Part shown: positions 39,126 through 47,120 of the stretch, in pieces
Position numbering within the stretch: the stretch's first letter is position 1
Layout of the letters: each line of letters starts with the position of its first letter
Assembly: GCA_017936785.1 (NCBI GenBank)
Contig: JAGBEV010000013.1
Location: forward strand, 1-64,000
Direction of reading: 5' to 3'
Length of the DNA: 64,000 nt
Origin: Lachnospiraceae bacterium
Lineage (GTDB): Bacteria > Bacillota > Clostridia > Lachnospirales > Lachnospiraceae
The notes under the pieces: generated by a model
Databases searched by the model: none
Told to the model about the DNA's origin: nothing
The model's input: the letters and a program-made list of their open reading frames with translations, nothing else
Made by a program: the position numbers and the translations under genes

Positions 39126-39800
39126 ATGGAAAAAAATAATCAGGAAACATATGATCTGCCTCTTACTCTTTTGGAAAATGAAAGAAGCCGTATTGCCAGA
39201 GAATTGCATGATATCACAATTCAAAATCTGGTTCATACCATACATCAGACAGAACTCATATCTCATTATATGGAAAATGATCCTGTAAGGGCAAAATTGG
39301 AATTATCTTTATTGTCTAAAAACCTGAAAGATACGATCAATGATACCAGAAATTTAATTTATGATCTAAAGCCTATGGCAATAGATGATCTGGGTTTTTT
39401 AGGAGCACTGGATGAATATTTTGCTTATATAAAGACATTTTCAAAAATTAAGTTTTCATATGAAATTGATGATGATTTAGATTGTTTAACAGATTATGAG
39501 CTTTTAATTTTATTCAGGATTCTGCAGGAGGCATGTACAAATGCGATGAGACATTCCAATGCTACAGATGTTATGATCAGAATTTCTAAATACAAAGAAT
39601 GCTTTTATAAAATACAAATTGATGATAATGGTACAGGTTGCAAAAAAGAAGATCTGCGTAAGCTGAATCATTATGGTTTGGAAATGTTAGAAGAAAGAAT
39701 TAAAATGATTTCCGGTAAATATAAAATTGAAACGGATATAGATAAAGGTTTTCATATTACTGCAATAGTTCCAATGACATGCCAGGGAGGAGAAACATAA
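39126..39800 (+). CDS. DegS/NarX-type cytoplasmic sensor histidine kinase
   Basis: The 224-aa kinase has no membrane segment and only a very short N-terminus. The HisKA_3 box ERSRIARELHDITIQN places the phosphorylated His at 28. The HATPase part shows EACTNAMRHS (N box), DDNGTG (G1) and HYGLEMLEERI. Signal input must come from the first ~20 residues or from partner proteins. GGAGGAG precedes the ATG, and the response regulator starts directly after its stop. The signal is unknown. Confidence 0.9.
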   Translation: MEKNNQETYDLPLTLLENERSRIARELHDITIQNLVHTIHQTELISHYMENDPVRAKLELSLLSKNLKDTINDTRNLIYDLKPMAIDDLGFLGALDEYFAYIKTFSKIKFSYEIDDDLDCLTDYELLILFRILQEACTNAMRHSNATDVMIRISKYKECFYKIQIDDNGTGCKKEDLRKLNHYGLEMLEERIKMISGKYKIETDIDKGFHITAIVPMTCQGGET

Positions 39801-40442
39801 ATGAAAACAAAAGTAATGATTATAGATGATCATAAAATGATAAGAGAGGGAATTGAACAGTTATTAGAATTAAATGATTCAATTTCTGTTGTAGGAATGG
39901 CATCCGGTGGAGAAGAAGGAATTTCATTACTAAAAGAAAAAACTGCCGATATTCTTTTATTGGATATCAATATGCCAAATAAAAACGGATTGGAAACTTT
40001 AAAGGAAATTAAAGAATTAAAAATTGATATAAAAGTAATTATGCTGACTGTTCATAATGAAGTAGATTATCTTCTGCGTGCAATTGAAATAGGAGCAGAC
40101 GGTTATGTTTTAAAAGATGTTGGATCAGCAGAATTAATACATGCCATTAAAACAGTTATGAGTGGGGAGTCTTATATTCAGCCTGAAATGATTCCTATGT
40201 TGAATTCTAAAATGGTTGTTAGAAATACTGATAAAGAAAAGATCAAGAGTTTAACCAGGAGAGAATTGGAAGTATTGATTTTGGTTTCTGAAGGAATGTT
40301 TAATAAGGAAATTGCTGATCGGTTGAATATCAGTGAGAGAACTGTTAAAAATCATATATCAAGTATTTTTAGAAAAATTGATGTGGCGGATAGAACACAG
40401 GCGGCGGTGTTTGCTATTAGAAATAGTTTGATACATATTTAA
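39801..40442 (+). CDS. NarL/DegU-type response regulator
   Basis: The 213-aa regulator has a receiver domain with acidic pocket Asp9/Asp10, phospho-acceptor Asp55 (LLLDINMPN) and Lys in GYVLKDVG. A LuxR-type HTH follows (LTRRELEVLILVSEGMFNKEIADRLNIS, RTVKNHISSIFRKI). It starts right after the kinase stop (TAA-ATG), so the two are coupled. Targets are unknown; the divergent hydrolase-like gene is a candidate. Confidence 0.93.
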   Translation: MKTKVMIIDDHKMIREGIEQLLELNDSISVVGMASGGEEGISLLKEKTADILLLDINMPNKNGLETLKEIKELKIDIKVIMLTVHNEVDYLLRAIEIGADGYVLKDVGSAELIHAIKTVMSGESYIQPEMIPMLNSKMVVRNTDKEKIKSLTRRELEVLILVSEGMFNKEIADRLNISERTVKNHISSIFRKIDVADRTQAAVFAIRNSLIHI

Positions 40443-40463
40443 ATTTTGAGGGTGGAAACGGAC

Positions 40464-40692
40464 GCAAAGGGGAGATAAAAGGTTTGTTTTTGTTTCGGAT
40501 AAAAAAATGGTATTTTTCTAATTGAATGTGGAGAATTGTTGGAGCCGGACGGGTCGGTTTCAAGTGACGTCCTGTCACATGAAACCTAAAACAGCCATCC
40601 GTGGCTGTTTTTCCCTGGGGTTGAAACATTCAATAAGAAAAATAGCCATTTTTTTATACGAAACAAAAACAAACCTTTTATCTCCCCTTTGC
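40464..40692. repeat. palindromic element A with nested hairpins
   Basis: The arms 40464-40529 and 40626-40692 are reverse complements with two mismatches and one extra base over about 66 bases. The roughly 96-base centre has two further hairpins. One is 40556-40586 (12 paired bases per arm in two blocks with an A-A mismatch, loop GTCCT, read AGGAC on the minus strand). The other is 40588-40611 (10-bp stem AAAACAGCCA / TGGCTGTTTT, loop TCCG, read CGGA on the minus strand). It begins 21 bases after the response-regulator stop. There is no transposase and no clear target duplication. It may be a MITE/REPIN-like element or a structured RNA. See element B for shared loops. Confidence 0.75.
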
Positions 40693-40968
40693 TGTTTCTT
40701 GACAATCTCTTTATTTATCTCTTCTATAAATAGAATATCTTTAATATGTATCTTTTGCTTGAATTGGTTTTATGTTTTTATGATAAATTGTTTTAATATT
40801 TATATGGGTGTTTCACGTTTCACGTGAAACATTTTTTGAATTTTATGTCCTTTTTCATTATCTCGTGTTTCACGTGAAACATTGACCACTAAATATTGTA
40901 AAAAATCCGTGAAACATTTTTTAGAAGTAGCCGTGAAACATTATTTTTTCGGTGCCGGTTTGTAGATA
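40693..40968. other. parS-bearing spacer between the two palindromic elements
   Basis: This non-coding stretch between elements A and B holds the parS cluster (40809-40940). Its first 110 bases are A/T-rich, with nothing else that I can name. Confidence 0.5.
40809..40940. promoter_or_regulatory. parS centromere cluster (ParB binding sites)
   Basis: Two 16-mers match the ParB consensus TGTTTCACGTGAAACA: 40816-40831 (15/16, with an overlapping extra half-site from 40809) and 40866-40881 (16/16). Half-sites CGTGAAACA follow at 40908-40916 and 40932-40940. ParB loads here and spreads with CTP. The parA and parB genes start about 420 bases downstream. Confidence 0.92.
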
Positions 40969-41191
40969 GCATAAATAAATATTGGTTTTTCTTGCCATGT
41001 TGCAGGATATTAGTTGTTCTTAGTGTTTCATTCCAATTTCAGCAATTCACAGACAGGACGTCTGTGAAAGGCTCGACTGAGCCATGGATGGCGAATTCGA
41101 GCCGGTTGCGTCCGTAACCGGATTTATTCCTGAAACACTTAGAACAACTTATATCCGAAACCCGGCAAGAAAAACCAATATTTATTTATGC
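40969..41191. repeat. palindromic element B with nested hairpins
   Basis: The arms 40969-41030 and 41131-41191 are reverse complements. The outer 28 bases are identical; the inner part has a few mismatches. Three hairpins lie in the centre: 41046-41068 (9-bp stem, loop AGGAC), 41070-41103 (GGCTC / GAGCC enclosing GCCA-TGGA-TGGC at 41081-41092) and 41102-41121 (CCGGTT / AACCGG, loop GCGTCCGT). The core strings GACAGGACGTC and GCCAYGGATGGC also occur in element A on the other strand and in swapped order, although the long arms of A and B are unrelated. Confidence 0.75.
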
Positions 41192-41258
41192 CCCACCAAA
41201 ACCTACCAACCCTTAAAAAACCATTTCCAAAACTTAAACAATTTCCACTTAAAAATTT

Positions 41259-41296
41259 AGTTTCATGTGGAATATCCAAATAATTGGTGCTATAAT
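41259..41296 (+). promoter_or_regulatory. parA promoter overlapped by a degenerate parS
   Basis: TGGAAT (41268-41273), 17 bases and TATAAT (41291-41296) form the promoter. The 16-mer at 41259-41274 matches the parS consensus at about 12 of 16 positions and covers the -35, suggesting ParB-dependent autoregulation. Confidence 0.5.
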
Positions 41297-41358
41297 CAAA
41301 AAAGAATGTGAAAAGAGAGAATAATGTCGGTAAAGATGAACCGAAAGGAAGGAAAACT

Positions 41359-42126
41359 ATGGGAAGAATTATCGCAATTGCAAATCAGAAGGGTGGAGTT
41401 GGTAAATCAACAACTTCTATTAATCTGGCGGCATGTCTTGCTGAAAAAGACAAAAGAGTTTTAGTTATTGATTCAGATCCACAGGGAAATACCACAAGTG
41501 GTTTTGGAATTGATAAAAATTTTTTGGATAACACTATTTATGAACTGATCTTAGGGGAATGTTCTATTGGAGATTGTATTATAAAGGAAGCAATTAAAAA
41601 TGTTTCCGTATTACCATCCAATGTAAATCTTGCTGCTGCAGAAATTGAATTGATCGGTGTAGATGAAAAAGAATACATATTAAAAAATGAAATTGACTGG
41701 GTTAAAGATAATTATGATTATATCATCATTGATTGTCCTCCATCTCTTAGTATGCTGACGATCAATGCTTTGACGGCAGCAAATTCCGTTTTAGTACCTA
41801 TTCAGTGTGAATATTATGCTTTGGAAGGTTTAAGTCAGTTGATTCATTCCGTAAATTTAATAAAAGAAAGATTGAATCCGGAGCTTGAAATGGAGGGTGT
41901 GGTATTTACTATGTACGATTCCAGGACAAACCTATCCAGTCAGGTAGTGGATAATGTAAAAAATCATTTAAGCGAAAATATTTGCAAAACAATTATTCCG
42001 AGAAATATCAGGCTTGCGGAGGCACCCAGCCACGGAATGCCTATTACGATGTACGATCCAAAATCAGTGGGAGCTGATAGTTACAGACAGCTTGCAATGG
42101 AAATTATGAATAGGAAAGGTGAGTAA
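41359..42126 (+). CDS. parA: chromosome-partitioning ATPase ParA (Soj)
   Basis: The 255-aa deviant-Walker ATPase has the motif NQKGGVGKSTTSINLA at residues 9-24, with the signature first Lys at 11. IIIDCPPSLSMLTINAL and the C-terminal PRNIRLAEAPSHGMPI also match. It drives ParB-parS segregation and, as Soj, regulates DnaA. A start at 41308 is in frame, but GGAAGGA is correctly spaced for the ATG at 41359. It is followed by parB after three bases. Confidence 0.96.
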   Translation: MGRIIAIANQKGGVGKSTTSINLAACLAEKDKRVLVIDSDPQGNTTSGFGIDKNFLDNTIYELILGECSIGDCIIKEAIKNVSVLPSNVNLAAAEIELIGVDEKEYILKNEIDWVKDNYDYIIIDCPPSLSMLTINALTAANSVLVPIQCEYYALEGLSQLIHSVNLIKERLNPELEMEGVVFTMYDSRTNLSSQVVDNVKNHLSENICKTIIPRNIRLAEAPSHGMPITMYDPKSVGADSYRQLAMEIMNRKGE

Positions 42127-42129
42127 ACT

Positions 42130-43011
42130 ATGGCTGCAAGGGGATTAGGAAAGGGATTAGATGCTTTAATACCTGTTTCCAGTGATGCAAAAAACAACAA
42201 AAGGGTAAATGTACCGGCAGAAAAAGAAAAAGGACCGGAAACACTTGTTAAGATCACAATGGTAGAGCCAAACAGAGAACAGCCTCGTAAAACATTTGAT
42301 GAGGATGCTTTAAATGAATTGGCTGAATCGATCAAACAGTTTGGGCTGCTTCAACCTATACTGGTGCAGGATAGAAAAGATCATTATGAGATCATTGCCG
42401 GAGAGAGAAGATGGCGTGCAGCAAAGATAGCAGGATTAAAAGAAGTTCCTGTTATTATTAAAAATCTGACAGAGCAGGAAATCGTAGAAATCTCTTTGAT
42501 TGAAAATATCCAGAGGGAGAATCTGAATCCTATTGAAGAAGCTTTGGCATATAAAAAGCTGTTAAATGAATTTCATTTAAAACAGGAAGAGGTTGCGGAA
42601 CGGGTTTCTAAGAGCAGAACGGCTGTTACTAATTCTATGAGATTATTAAAGCTGGAAGACGAAGTTCAGAAAATGGTCGTGGATGAACTGATCACAACAG
42701 GACATGCCAGGGCATTGCTGGGAATTGAAGATGGAGAACAGCAGATTGCCTGTGCCAAAAAAATAGTTGATGAAAAATTAAGTGTCCGCGATATTGAAAA
42801 GCTGGTTAAGAATATGAACAAACCGGCGAAGGAGAAAAAAGCGCCTAAAGATAAAAGTGTTGATTTCATTTATCAGGATATTGAAGAAAAACTGAAATTA
42901 TCATTGGGAACAAAGGTATCTGTTACTGCAAAAGAAAATGGTGCAGGAAAGATTGAAATAGAGTTTTATTCTAATGATGATCTGGATAGATTGTTGGAAA
43001 TTTTGAAATAA
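42130..43011 (+). CDS. parB: chromosome-partitioning protein ParB (Spo0J)
   Basis: The 293-aa protein has the N-terminal RGLGKGLDALI (ParA-stimulating), the CTP-binding GERRWRAAKIAG box and ENIQRENLNPIEEA. The HTH is in EEVAERVSKSRTAVTNSMRLL, and a C-terminal dimer domain follows. It binds the parS sites upstream and loads condensin. Confidence 0.96.
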   Translation: MAARGLGKGLDALIPVSSDAKNNKRVNVPAEKEKGPETLVKITMVEPNREQPRKTFDEDALNELAESIKQFGLLQPILVQDRKDHYEIIAGERRWRAAKIAGLKEVPVIIKNLTEQEIVEISLIENIQRENLNPIEEALAYKKLLNEFHLKQEEVAERVSKSRTAVTNSMRLLKLEDEVQKMVVDELITTGHARALLGIEDGEQQIACAKKIVDEKLSVRDIEKLVKNMNKPAKEKKAPKDKSVDFIYQDIEEKLKLSLGTKVSVTAKENGAGKIEIEFYSNDDLDRLLEILK

Positions 43012-43035
43012 TCATACAAAATTTGGAGGAAATAA

Positions 43036-43545
43036 ATGACAAGCAATTTATTAAACAGTATTGGTCTGGGTAATATGGATATTGCATATCTGTTTATCGG
43101 GCTGATGGTATTGATCTTAATTTTATTCATTATTTGTATTGTTACTTTGACAAAACAAAGTAAATTAAAGAAAAGATATGAAGCTTTCATGCTGGGTAAA
43201 GATGCTCAGAGTATGGAAAAAGAGATCACTGATCTTTTTTCTGATATGAATTACTTAAAAAATGCAGTTGATAAAAATGCCAAGGAAATACGTCATATCT
43301 ACAAGAGACTGGAAACAACCTATCAGAAACTGGGCATTGTAAAATACGACGCATTTAAGCAGATGGGCGGCAGATTAAGCTTTAGTCTCGCTTTATTGGA
43401 TGAAAATAATGACGGATTTATTTTGAATTCCGTTCATAGCAGTGACGGATGTTATTCTTATACAAAGGAAATCAAAGACGGAAGCTGTCAGATCACTCTT
43501 GGTGAAGAGGAACAACAGGCATTAGATATTGCAATGAGGGAATGA
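43036..43545 (+). CDS. DUF4446 family membrane-anchored protein
   Basis: The 169-aa protein has one N-terminal membrane helix (LFIGLMVLILILFIICIV). A short coiled coil follows, then the DUF4446 core YDAFKQMGGRLSFSLALLDEN with GFILNSVHSSDGCYSYTKEI. Its function is unknown, but it is frequently encoded directly after parB in Clostridia, as here, so a role in chromosome or cell-pole organisation is possible. GGAGG precedes the ATG. Confidence 0.88.
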   Translation: MTSNLLNSIGLGNMDIAYLFIGLMVLILILFIICIVTLTKQSKLKKRYEAFMLGKDAQSMEKEITDLFSDMNYLKNAVDKNAKEIRHIYKRLETTYQKLGIVKYDAFKQMGGRLSFSLALLDENNDGFILNSVHSSDGCYSYTKEIKDGSCQITLGEEEQQALDIAMRE

Positions 43546-43551
43546 TAAATT

Positions 43552-44643
43552 TTGAAATTGACAGATGTAAATTGCTTAAAAGAAAATGATATCATTGCTG
43601 ATTCAGTCATGACAGATGATTATCAAATACTTTTAAGTAAAGGTGCTGTATTAAAAACAGAATATATTGACAAATTAAAGGAATTGGGAATCCGGGAGGT
43701 TTATATTGAAGATGAATTTAATAACGACCGGAAAAGTTCTGTGAAAAAAGCAGAAATAGAAATTGAGAAGCAATATATTCAAATACAGGAAGACTGTGCA
43801 AAAAGGATTACAGAGATATTAAAACAGTATATTTACGATCAGGAAGAAAAATTATCAGGATTAAAACAATCTGTAAATGAAATTTTATTTAGTATTTTAA
43901 AAAAGCCTCAAATAGTACAGAATGTCTGTGAAATTCAGGAAAGAAAACCTGATATTTACGAACACACATTGAATTTGTGCTGTACGTCCATGATAATCGC
44001 ATTGCGGATGGACATGGATAAAGATGAAGTGAGGCAGTTAGGAACGGCTGCTCTTTTACATGATCTGGGATTGCGGTATACTACAATGAAATATGAAAAT
44101 ATTGAATTGAACAGTTTATCGGTGGAAGAGCAGGAAGAATATAAAAAGCATACGGTTTATGGATATTCGGCAGTGTCAGATGCAGACTGGCTCACGGAAC
44201 AGGAGAAAAAAATGATCTTGTTTCATCACGAAAATCTTGCAGGATTGGGATATCCTTTACATTCTGATCATTTGTCCGTATTGACACAGATTTTAGCAGT
44301 ATGTGAGATCATGGATGAAATGATCTGTGGAATTGGTCATAAAAGAAGGAAAATATGGGAAGTATTAACTTACCTGGAAGAAATTAAAGGAAAATTTTAT
44401 TATGAAGATATCATTGATACCATCTGTGAATTTATAGCAGCATATCCTGTAGGTACAAAGCTGGTTTTGAATGATGGTTCTGTGGGAATTGTTGTAAAAC
44501 AGGGTGAAAAGGATTCAAGAAGACCTGTTGTACAGATTATAGACAAAGGAGAAAAGACAAAGGATATTTCCAAAGAAGCCGTAACATTGATCCATTTGGA
44601 AAAAGAAAGGGAATTTCAAATTATAAAAGTGCAGGAACACTGA
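43552..44643 (+). CDS. HD-GYP-like phosphohydrolase domain protein
   Basis: The 363-aa protein has an N-terminal ~70-residue domain (LLSKGAVLKTEYIDKLKELG) typical of HD-GYP proteins. The HD core follows with YEHTLNLC, ALLHDLG, KHTVYGY, FHHENLAGLGYP and AVCEIMDEM. The GYP signature has Ala in place of the usual Asp (HHExxDGxGYP), so c-di-GMP hydrolysis is likely but not certain. The C-terminal ~70 residues form a small beta domain (LVLNDGSVGIVVKQ). It starts at TTG, six bases after the DUF4446 stop. Confidence 0.85.
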   Translation: MKLTDVNCLKENDIIADSVMTDDYQILLSKGAVLKTEYIDKLKELGIREVYIEDEFNNDRKSSVKKAEIEIEKQYIQIQEDCAKRITEILKQYIYDQEEKLSGLKQSVNEILFSILKKPQIVQNVCEIQERKPDIYEHTLNLCCTSMIIALRMDMDKDEVRQLGTAALLHDLGLRYTTMKYENIELNSLSVEEQEEYKKHTVYGYSAVSDADWLTEQEKKMILFHHENLAGLGYPLHSDHLSVLTQILAVCEIMDEMICGIGHKRRKIWEVLTYLEEIKGKFYYEDIIDTICEFIAAYPVGTKLVLNDGSVGIVVKQGEKDSRRPVVQIIDKGEKTKDISKEAVTLIHLEKEREFQIIKVQEH

Positions 44644-44693
44644 TAAGATCAGGTTCAAATATATGAATTTCAAATTATAGGGAGGAAACTTTC

Positions 44694-45983
44694 ATGTTAG
44701 ACATTAAGTTTTTAAGAGAAAATCCTGATATTGTAAAACAGAATATCAAAAACAAATTTCAGGATGCAAAATTACCATTGGTAGATGAAGTGATCGATTT
44801 AGATGCTAAGAAGAGGGATTGTCAAAAAGAGGCAGATAATCTTCGTGCAGACAGAAATAAACTTTCCAAACAGATTGGTGCATTGATGGGACAAGGTAAA
44901 AAAGACGAAGCAGAAGAAGTGAAAAAACAGGTTTCTGCTTCTGCAGCCCGTCTGGCAGAATTGGAAGAACAGGAAAAGGAACTGGATGAGAAAATCTTAA
45001 AGATCATGATGACAATTCCAAATATTATTGATCCTTCTGTTCCCATCGGAAAAGATGATACAGAAAATGTAGAAGTGACCAAATATGGTGAACCGGTTGT
45101 TCCTGATTTTGAAATTCCTTATCATACGGAAATCATGGAAAGATTTGACGGCATTGATCTGGATGCAGCAAGAAAGGTTGCAGGTAATGGATTTTATTAT
45201 TTACAGGGAGATATTGCCAGACTTCATTCAGCAGTTATTTCCTATGCAAGAGATTTTATGATCAACAGAGGTTTTACTTATTGTGTACCGCCTTTTATGA
45301 TCAGGAGCAATGTGGTAACCGGTGTTATGAGCTTTGCTGAAATGGATGCCATGATGTATAAGATCGAAGGTGAAGACCTTTATCTGATCGGTACCAGTGA
45401 ACATTCCATGATCGGAAAATTTATTGATACGATTGTTCCGGAAGAACAACTGCCCAAGACATTGACCAGTTATTCCCCATGCTTCCGTAAGGAAAAGGGT
45501 GCTCACGGAATTGAGGAGCGCGGTGTTTATCGTATTCATCAGTTTGAAAAACAGGAAATGATCGTAGTCTGCAAGCCGGAAGAATCTCCTATGTGGTTTG
45601 ATAAGTTATGGCAGAATACTGTAGATTTATTCCGTTCCATGGATATTCCGGTTCGTACATTGGAATGCTGTTCCGGTGATCTGGCTGATCTGAAGGTAAA
45701 ATCCTTTGATGTGGAAGCATGGTCTCCAAGACAGAAGAAATATTTTGAAGTAGGAAGCTGCTCTAATTTGGGAGATGCCCAGGCAAGAAGATTAAAAATT
45801 CGTGTAAATGGAGAAAATGGCAAGTATTTTGCGCATACATTAAACAATACCGTAGTAGCTCCTCCCAGAATGCTGATCGCATTTTTGGAAAATAATTTAA
45901 GAGCTGACGGTTCCGTAGCAATTCCCGAAGTACTTCGTCCATACATGGGTGGTATGACAGAAATAAAACCCAAACATGATTAA
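44694..45983 (+). CDS. serS: seryl-tRNA synthetase
   Basis: The 429-aa class II synthetase has an N-terminal tRNA-binding coiled coil (about residues 30-100). Motif 2 is SPCFRKEKGAHG with YRIHQFEKQE, and motif 3 is NNTVVAPPRMLIAFLEN. The Ser-site residues in GTSEHSM and EVGSCSNLGDAQARR are present. Unlike many Firmicutes serS genes there is no T-box leader; the upstream gap is only 50 bases, and the gene reads on from the parAB run. Confidence 0.97.
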   Translation: MLDIKFLRENPDIVKQNIKNKFQDAKLPLVDEVIDLDAKKRDCQKEADNLRADRNKLSKQIGALMGQGKKDEAEEVKKQVSASAARLAELEEQEKELDEKILKIMMTIPNIIDPSVPIGKDDTENVEVTKYGEPVVPDFEIPYHTEIMERFDGIDLDAARKVAGNGFYYLQGDIARLHSAVISYARDFMINRGFTYCVPPFMIRSNVVTGVMSFAEMDAMMYKIEGEDLYLIGTSEHSMIGKFIDTIVPEEQLPKTLTSYSPCFRKEKGAHGIEERGVYRIHQFEKQEMIVVCKPEESPMWFDKLWQNTVDLFRSMDIPVRTLECCSGDLADLKVKSFDVEAWSPRQKKYFEVGSCSNLGDAQARRLKIRVNGENGKYFAHTLNNTVVAPPRMLIAFLENNLRADGSVAIPEVLRPYMGGMTEIKPKHD

Positions 45984-46004
45984 GTATTTATGATTTGAGG
46001 TGTT

Positions 46005-46889
46005 ATGTTGCATAAGTATTTGAGAGCAATCGGATTTAGCAAATTAAAAAACAGAAGACAGGTAAATGAATTGATTTCCGTAGCTGTAAGAAATGCAGAT
46101 GAGAGATTGTATACATCTTTGGATCAGGATACTATGCTGGCAGAATACAATTTATTTTGCGGTGAGAATATGGGAATTTGTGTCCGGGGAGAATATGATG
46201 AGAGCAATCAGTTTCTTATGGATTACTATATTCCCTTTTTCAAAGGCAGTCAGATCAGTTCCTACGCAGATATTTCCATAGAGCGTCATGCGGAAAAAGA
46301 ATCCTATGCGGGAATTTGTGATGATATTAAAGTAGGAGTTTCTCTTATTTTTTATTTACAAAATATAATTGGATATTTGAAAAGAAAACATGCCGGTCAA
46401 CTTCCGATTATGGGGACTTCTCTAACCCTGGCTGCCTTATCCACCCAGGGAACTATCATTATGCCTATCCTGAAAAACGAACAGGATGTAAGAAGAACGA
46501 GGAAAATATCTAATAATCGTAACCGTCTGATTGCTCAGGCAAGAAAAGGTGATGAAGATGCCATTGAAAATCTTACATTAGATGATATGGATACTTATAC
46601 CAATATTGCCAAAATGATCGTAAAAGAAGATGTACTTTCTTTGGTAGACACTTATTTCATGCCCTATGGAGTAGAATGTGACCAGTATGCTATTTTAGGG
46701 GAGATCATGGATGTGTCAAAAGTAAAAAATCCTATGACAAAAGAAGAAATCTGGCAAATGACTGTTAATTGTAATGATCTGTTTATGGATGTGTGCATTA
46801 ACTGTCAGGATCTGTATGGAGAGCCGGCTGTAGGAAGAAGATTTAAAGGTTCTATCTGGCTGCAGGGTACCATTCATTTTCCAGAATAA
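46005..46889 (+). CDS. DUF3881 family protein
   Basis: The 294-aa soluble protein corresponds to the DUF3881 family, which I know mainly from Lachnospiraceae. It begins LHKYLRAIGFSKLKNRRQVN and contains ISIERHAEKESYAGICDD and LGEIMDVSKVKNPMTKEEIW. The function is unknown. GAGG lies before the ATG. It follows serS by 21 bases and is likely co-transcribed. Its presence is one of the stronger taxonomic hints in the window. Confidence 0.85.
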   Translation: MLHKYLRAIGFSKLKNRRQVNELISVAVRNADERLYTSLDQDTMLAEYNLFCGENMGICVRGEYDESNQFLMDYYIPFFKGSQISSYADISIERHAEKESYAGICDDIKVGVSLIFYLQNIIGYLKRKHAGQLPIMGTSLTLAALSTQGTIIMPILKNEQDVRRTRKISNNRNRLIAQARKGDEDAIENLTLDDMDTYTNIAKMIVKEDVLSLVDTYFMPYGVECDQYAILGEIMDVSKVKNPMTKEEIWQMTVNCNDLFMDVCINCQDLYGEPAVGRRFKGSIWLQGTIHFPE

Positions 46890-46919
46890 GAATTAGAAAG
46901 AATTGTAAGCAGACAGGTC

Positions 46920-46948
46920 TTGACTATTCTGAACGGGAATGATAAAGT
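46920..46948 (+). promoter_or_regulatory. tRNA-Arg promoter
   Basis: TTGACT (46920-46925), 17 bases and TAAAGT (46943-46948) place +1 a few bases before the mature tRNA. Confidence 0.75.
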
Positions 46949-46959
46949 AACTTGTGTGT

Positions 46960-47031
46960 GTTTCCTTAGTTAAATGGATATAACAGCCCCCTCCTAAGGG
47001 GCAGTTGAGGGTTCGATTCCCCCAGGGAACA
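46960..47031 (+). tRNA. tRNA-Arg (anticodon CCT)
   Basis: A full cloverleaf: acceptor GTTTCCT / AGGGAAC with one G-U, anticodon stem GCCCC / GGGGC with loop CTCCTAA (anticodon 46993-46995 = CCT), T-loop GTTCGATT and discriminator A. No CCA is encoded. It reads AGG codons. Confidence 0.95.
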
Positions 47032-47033
47032 TT

Positions 47034-47062
47034 AAAAGCCGGATTTTTCCGGCTATTTTATT
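47034..47062 (+). terminator. tRNA-Arg terminator
   Basis: A 6-bp stem AGCCGG / CCGGCT (47037-47042 with 47049-47054) with flanking A run and T-rich tail, directly after the tRNA. Confidence 0.8.
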
Positions 47063-47120
47063 ATATTTGGGGTTATATTTTTGAGTAAAAAGCAGTTATT
47101 AAATTTTGGGGAGAAAAGAT

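Noticed and set aside
40522..40827. 101-codon ORF across palindromic element A
   Set aside because: Its sequence is dictated by the inverted repeat, it lacks a ribosome site and it ends at the parS cluster.
40464..41191. Insertion sequence or CRISPR array
   Set aside because: No transposase frame, no target-site duplication and no regularly spaced direct repeats; the structure is nested inverted repeats.
44644..44693. T-box riboswitch before serS
   Set aside because: The gap is only 50 bases and holds no specifier-loop or antiterminator pattern; serS reads on from the upstream operon.
45228..45973. Minus-strand ORFs opposite serS
   Set aside because: Shadows of the synthetase; no start signals or recognisable motifs.
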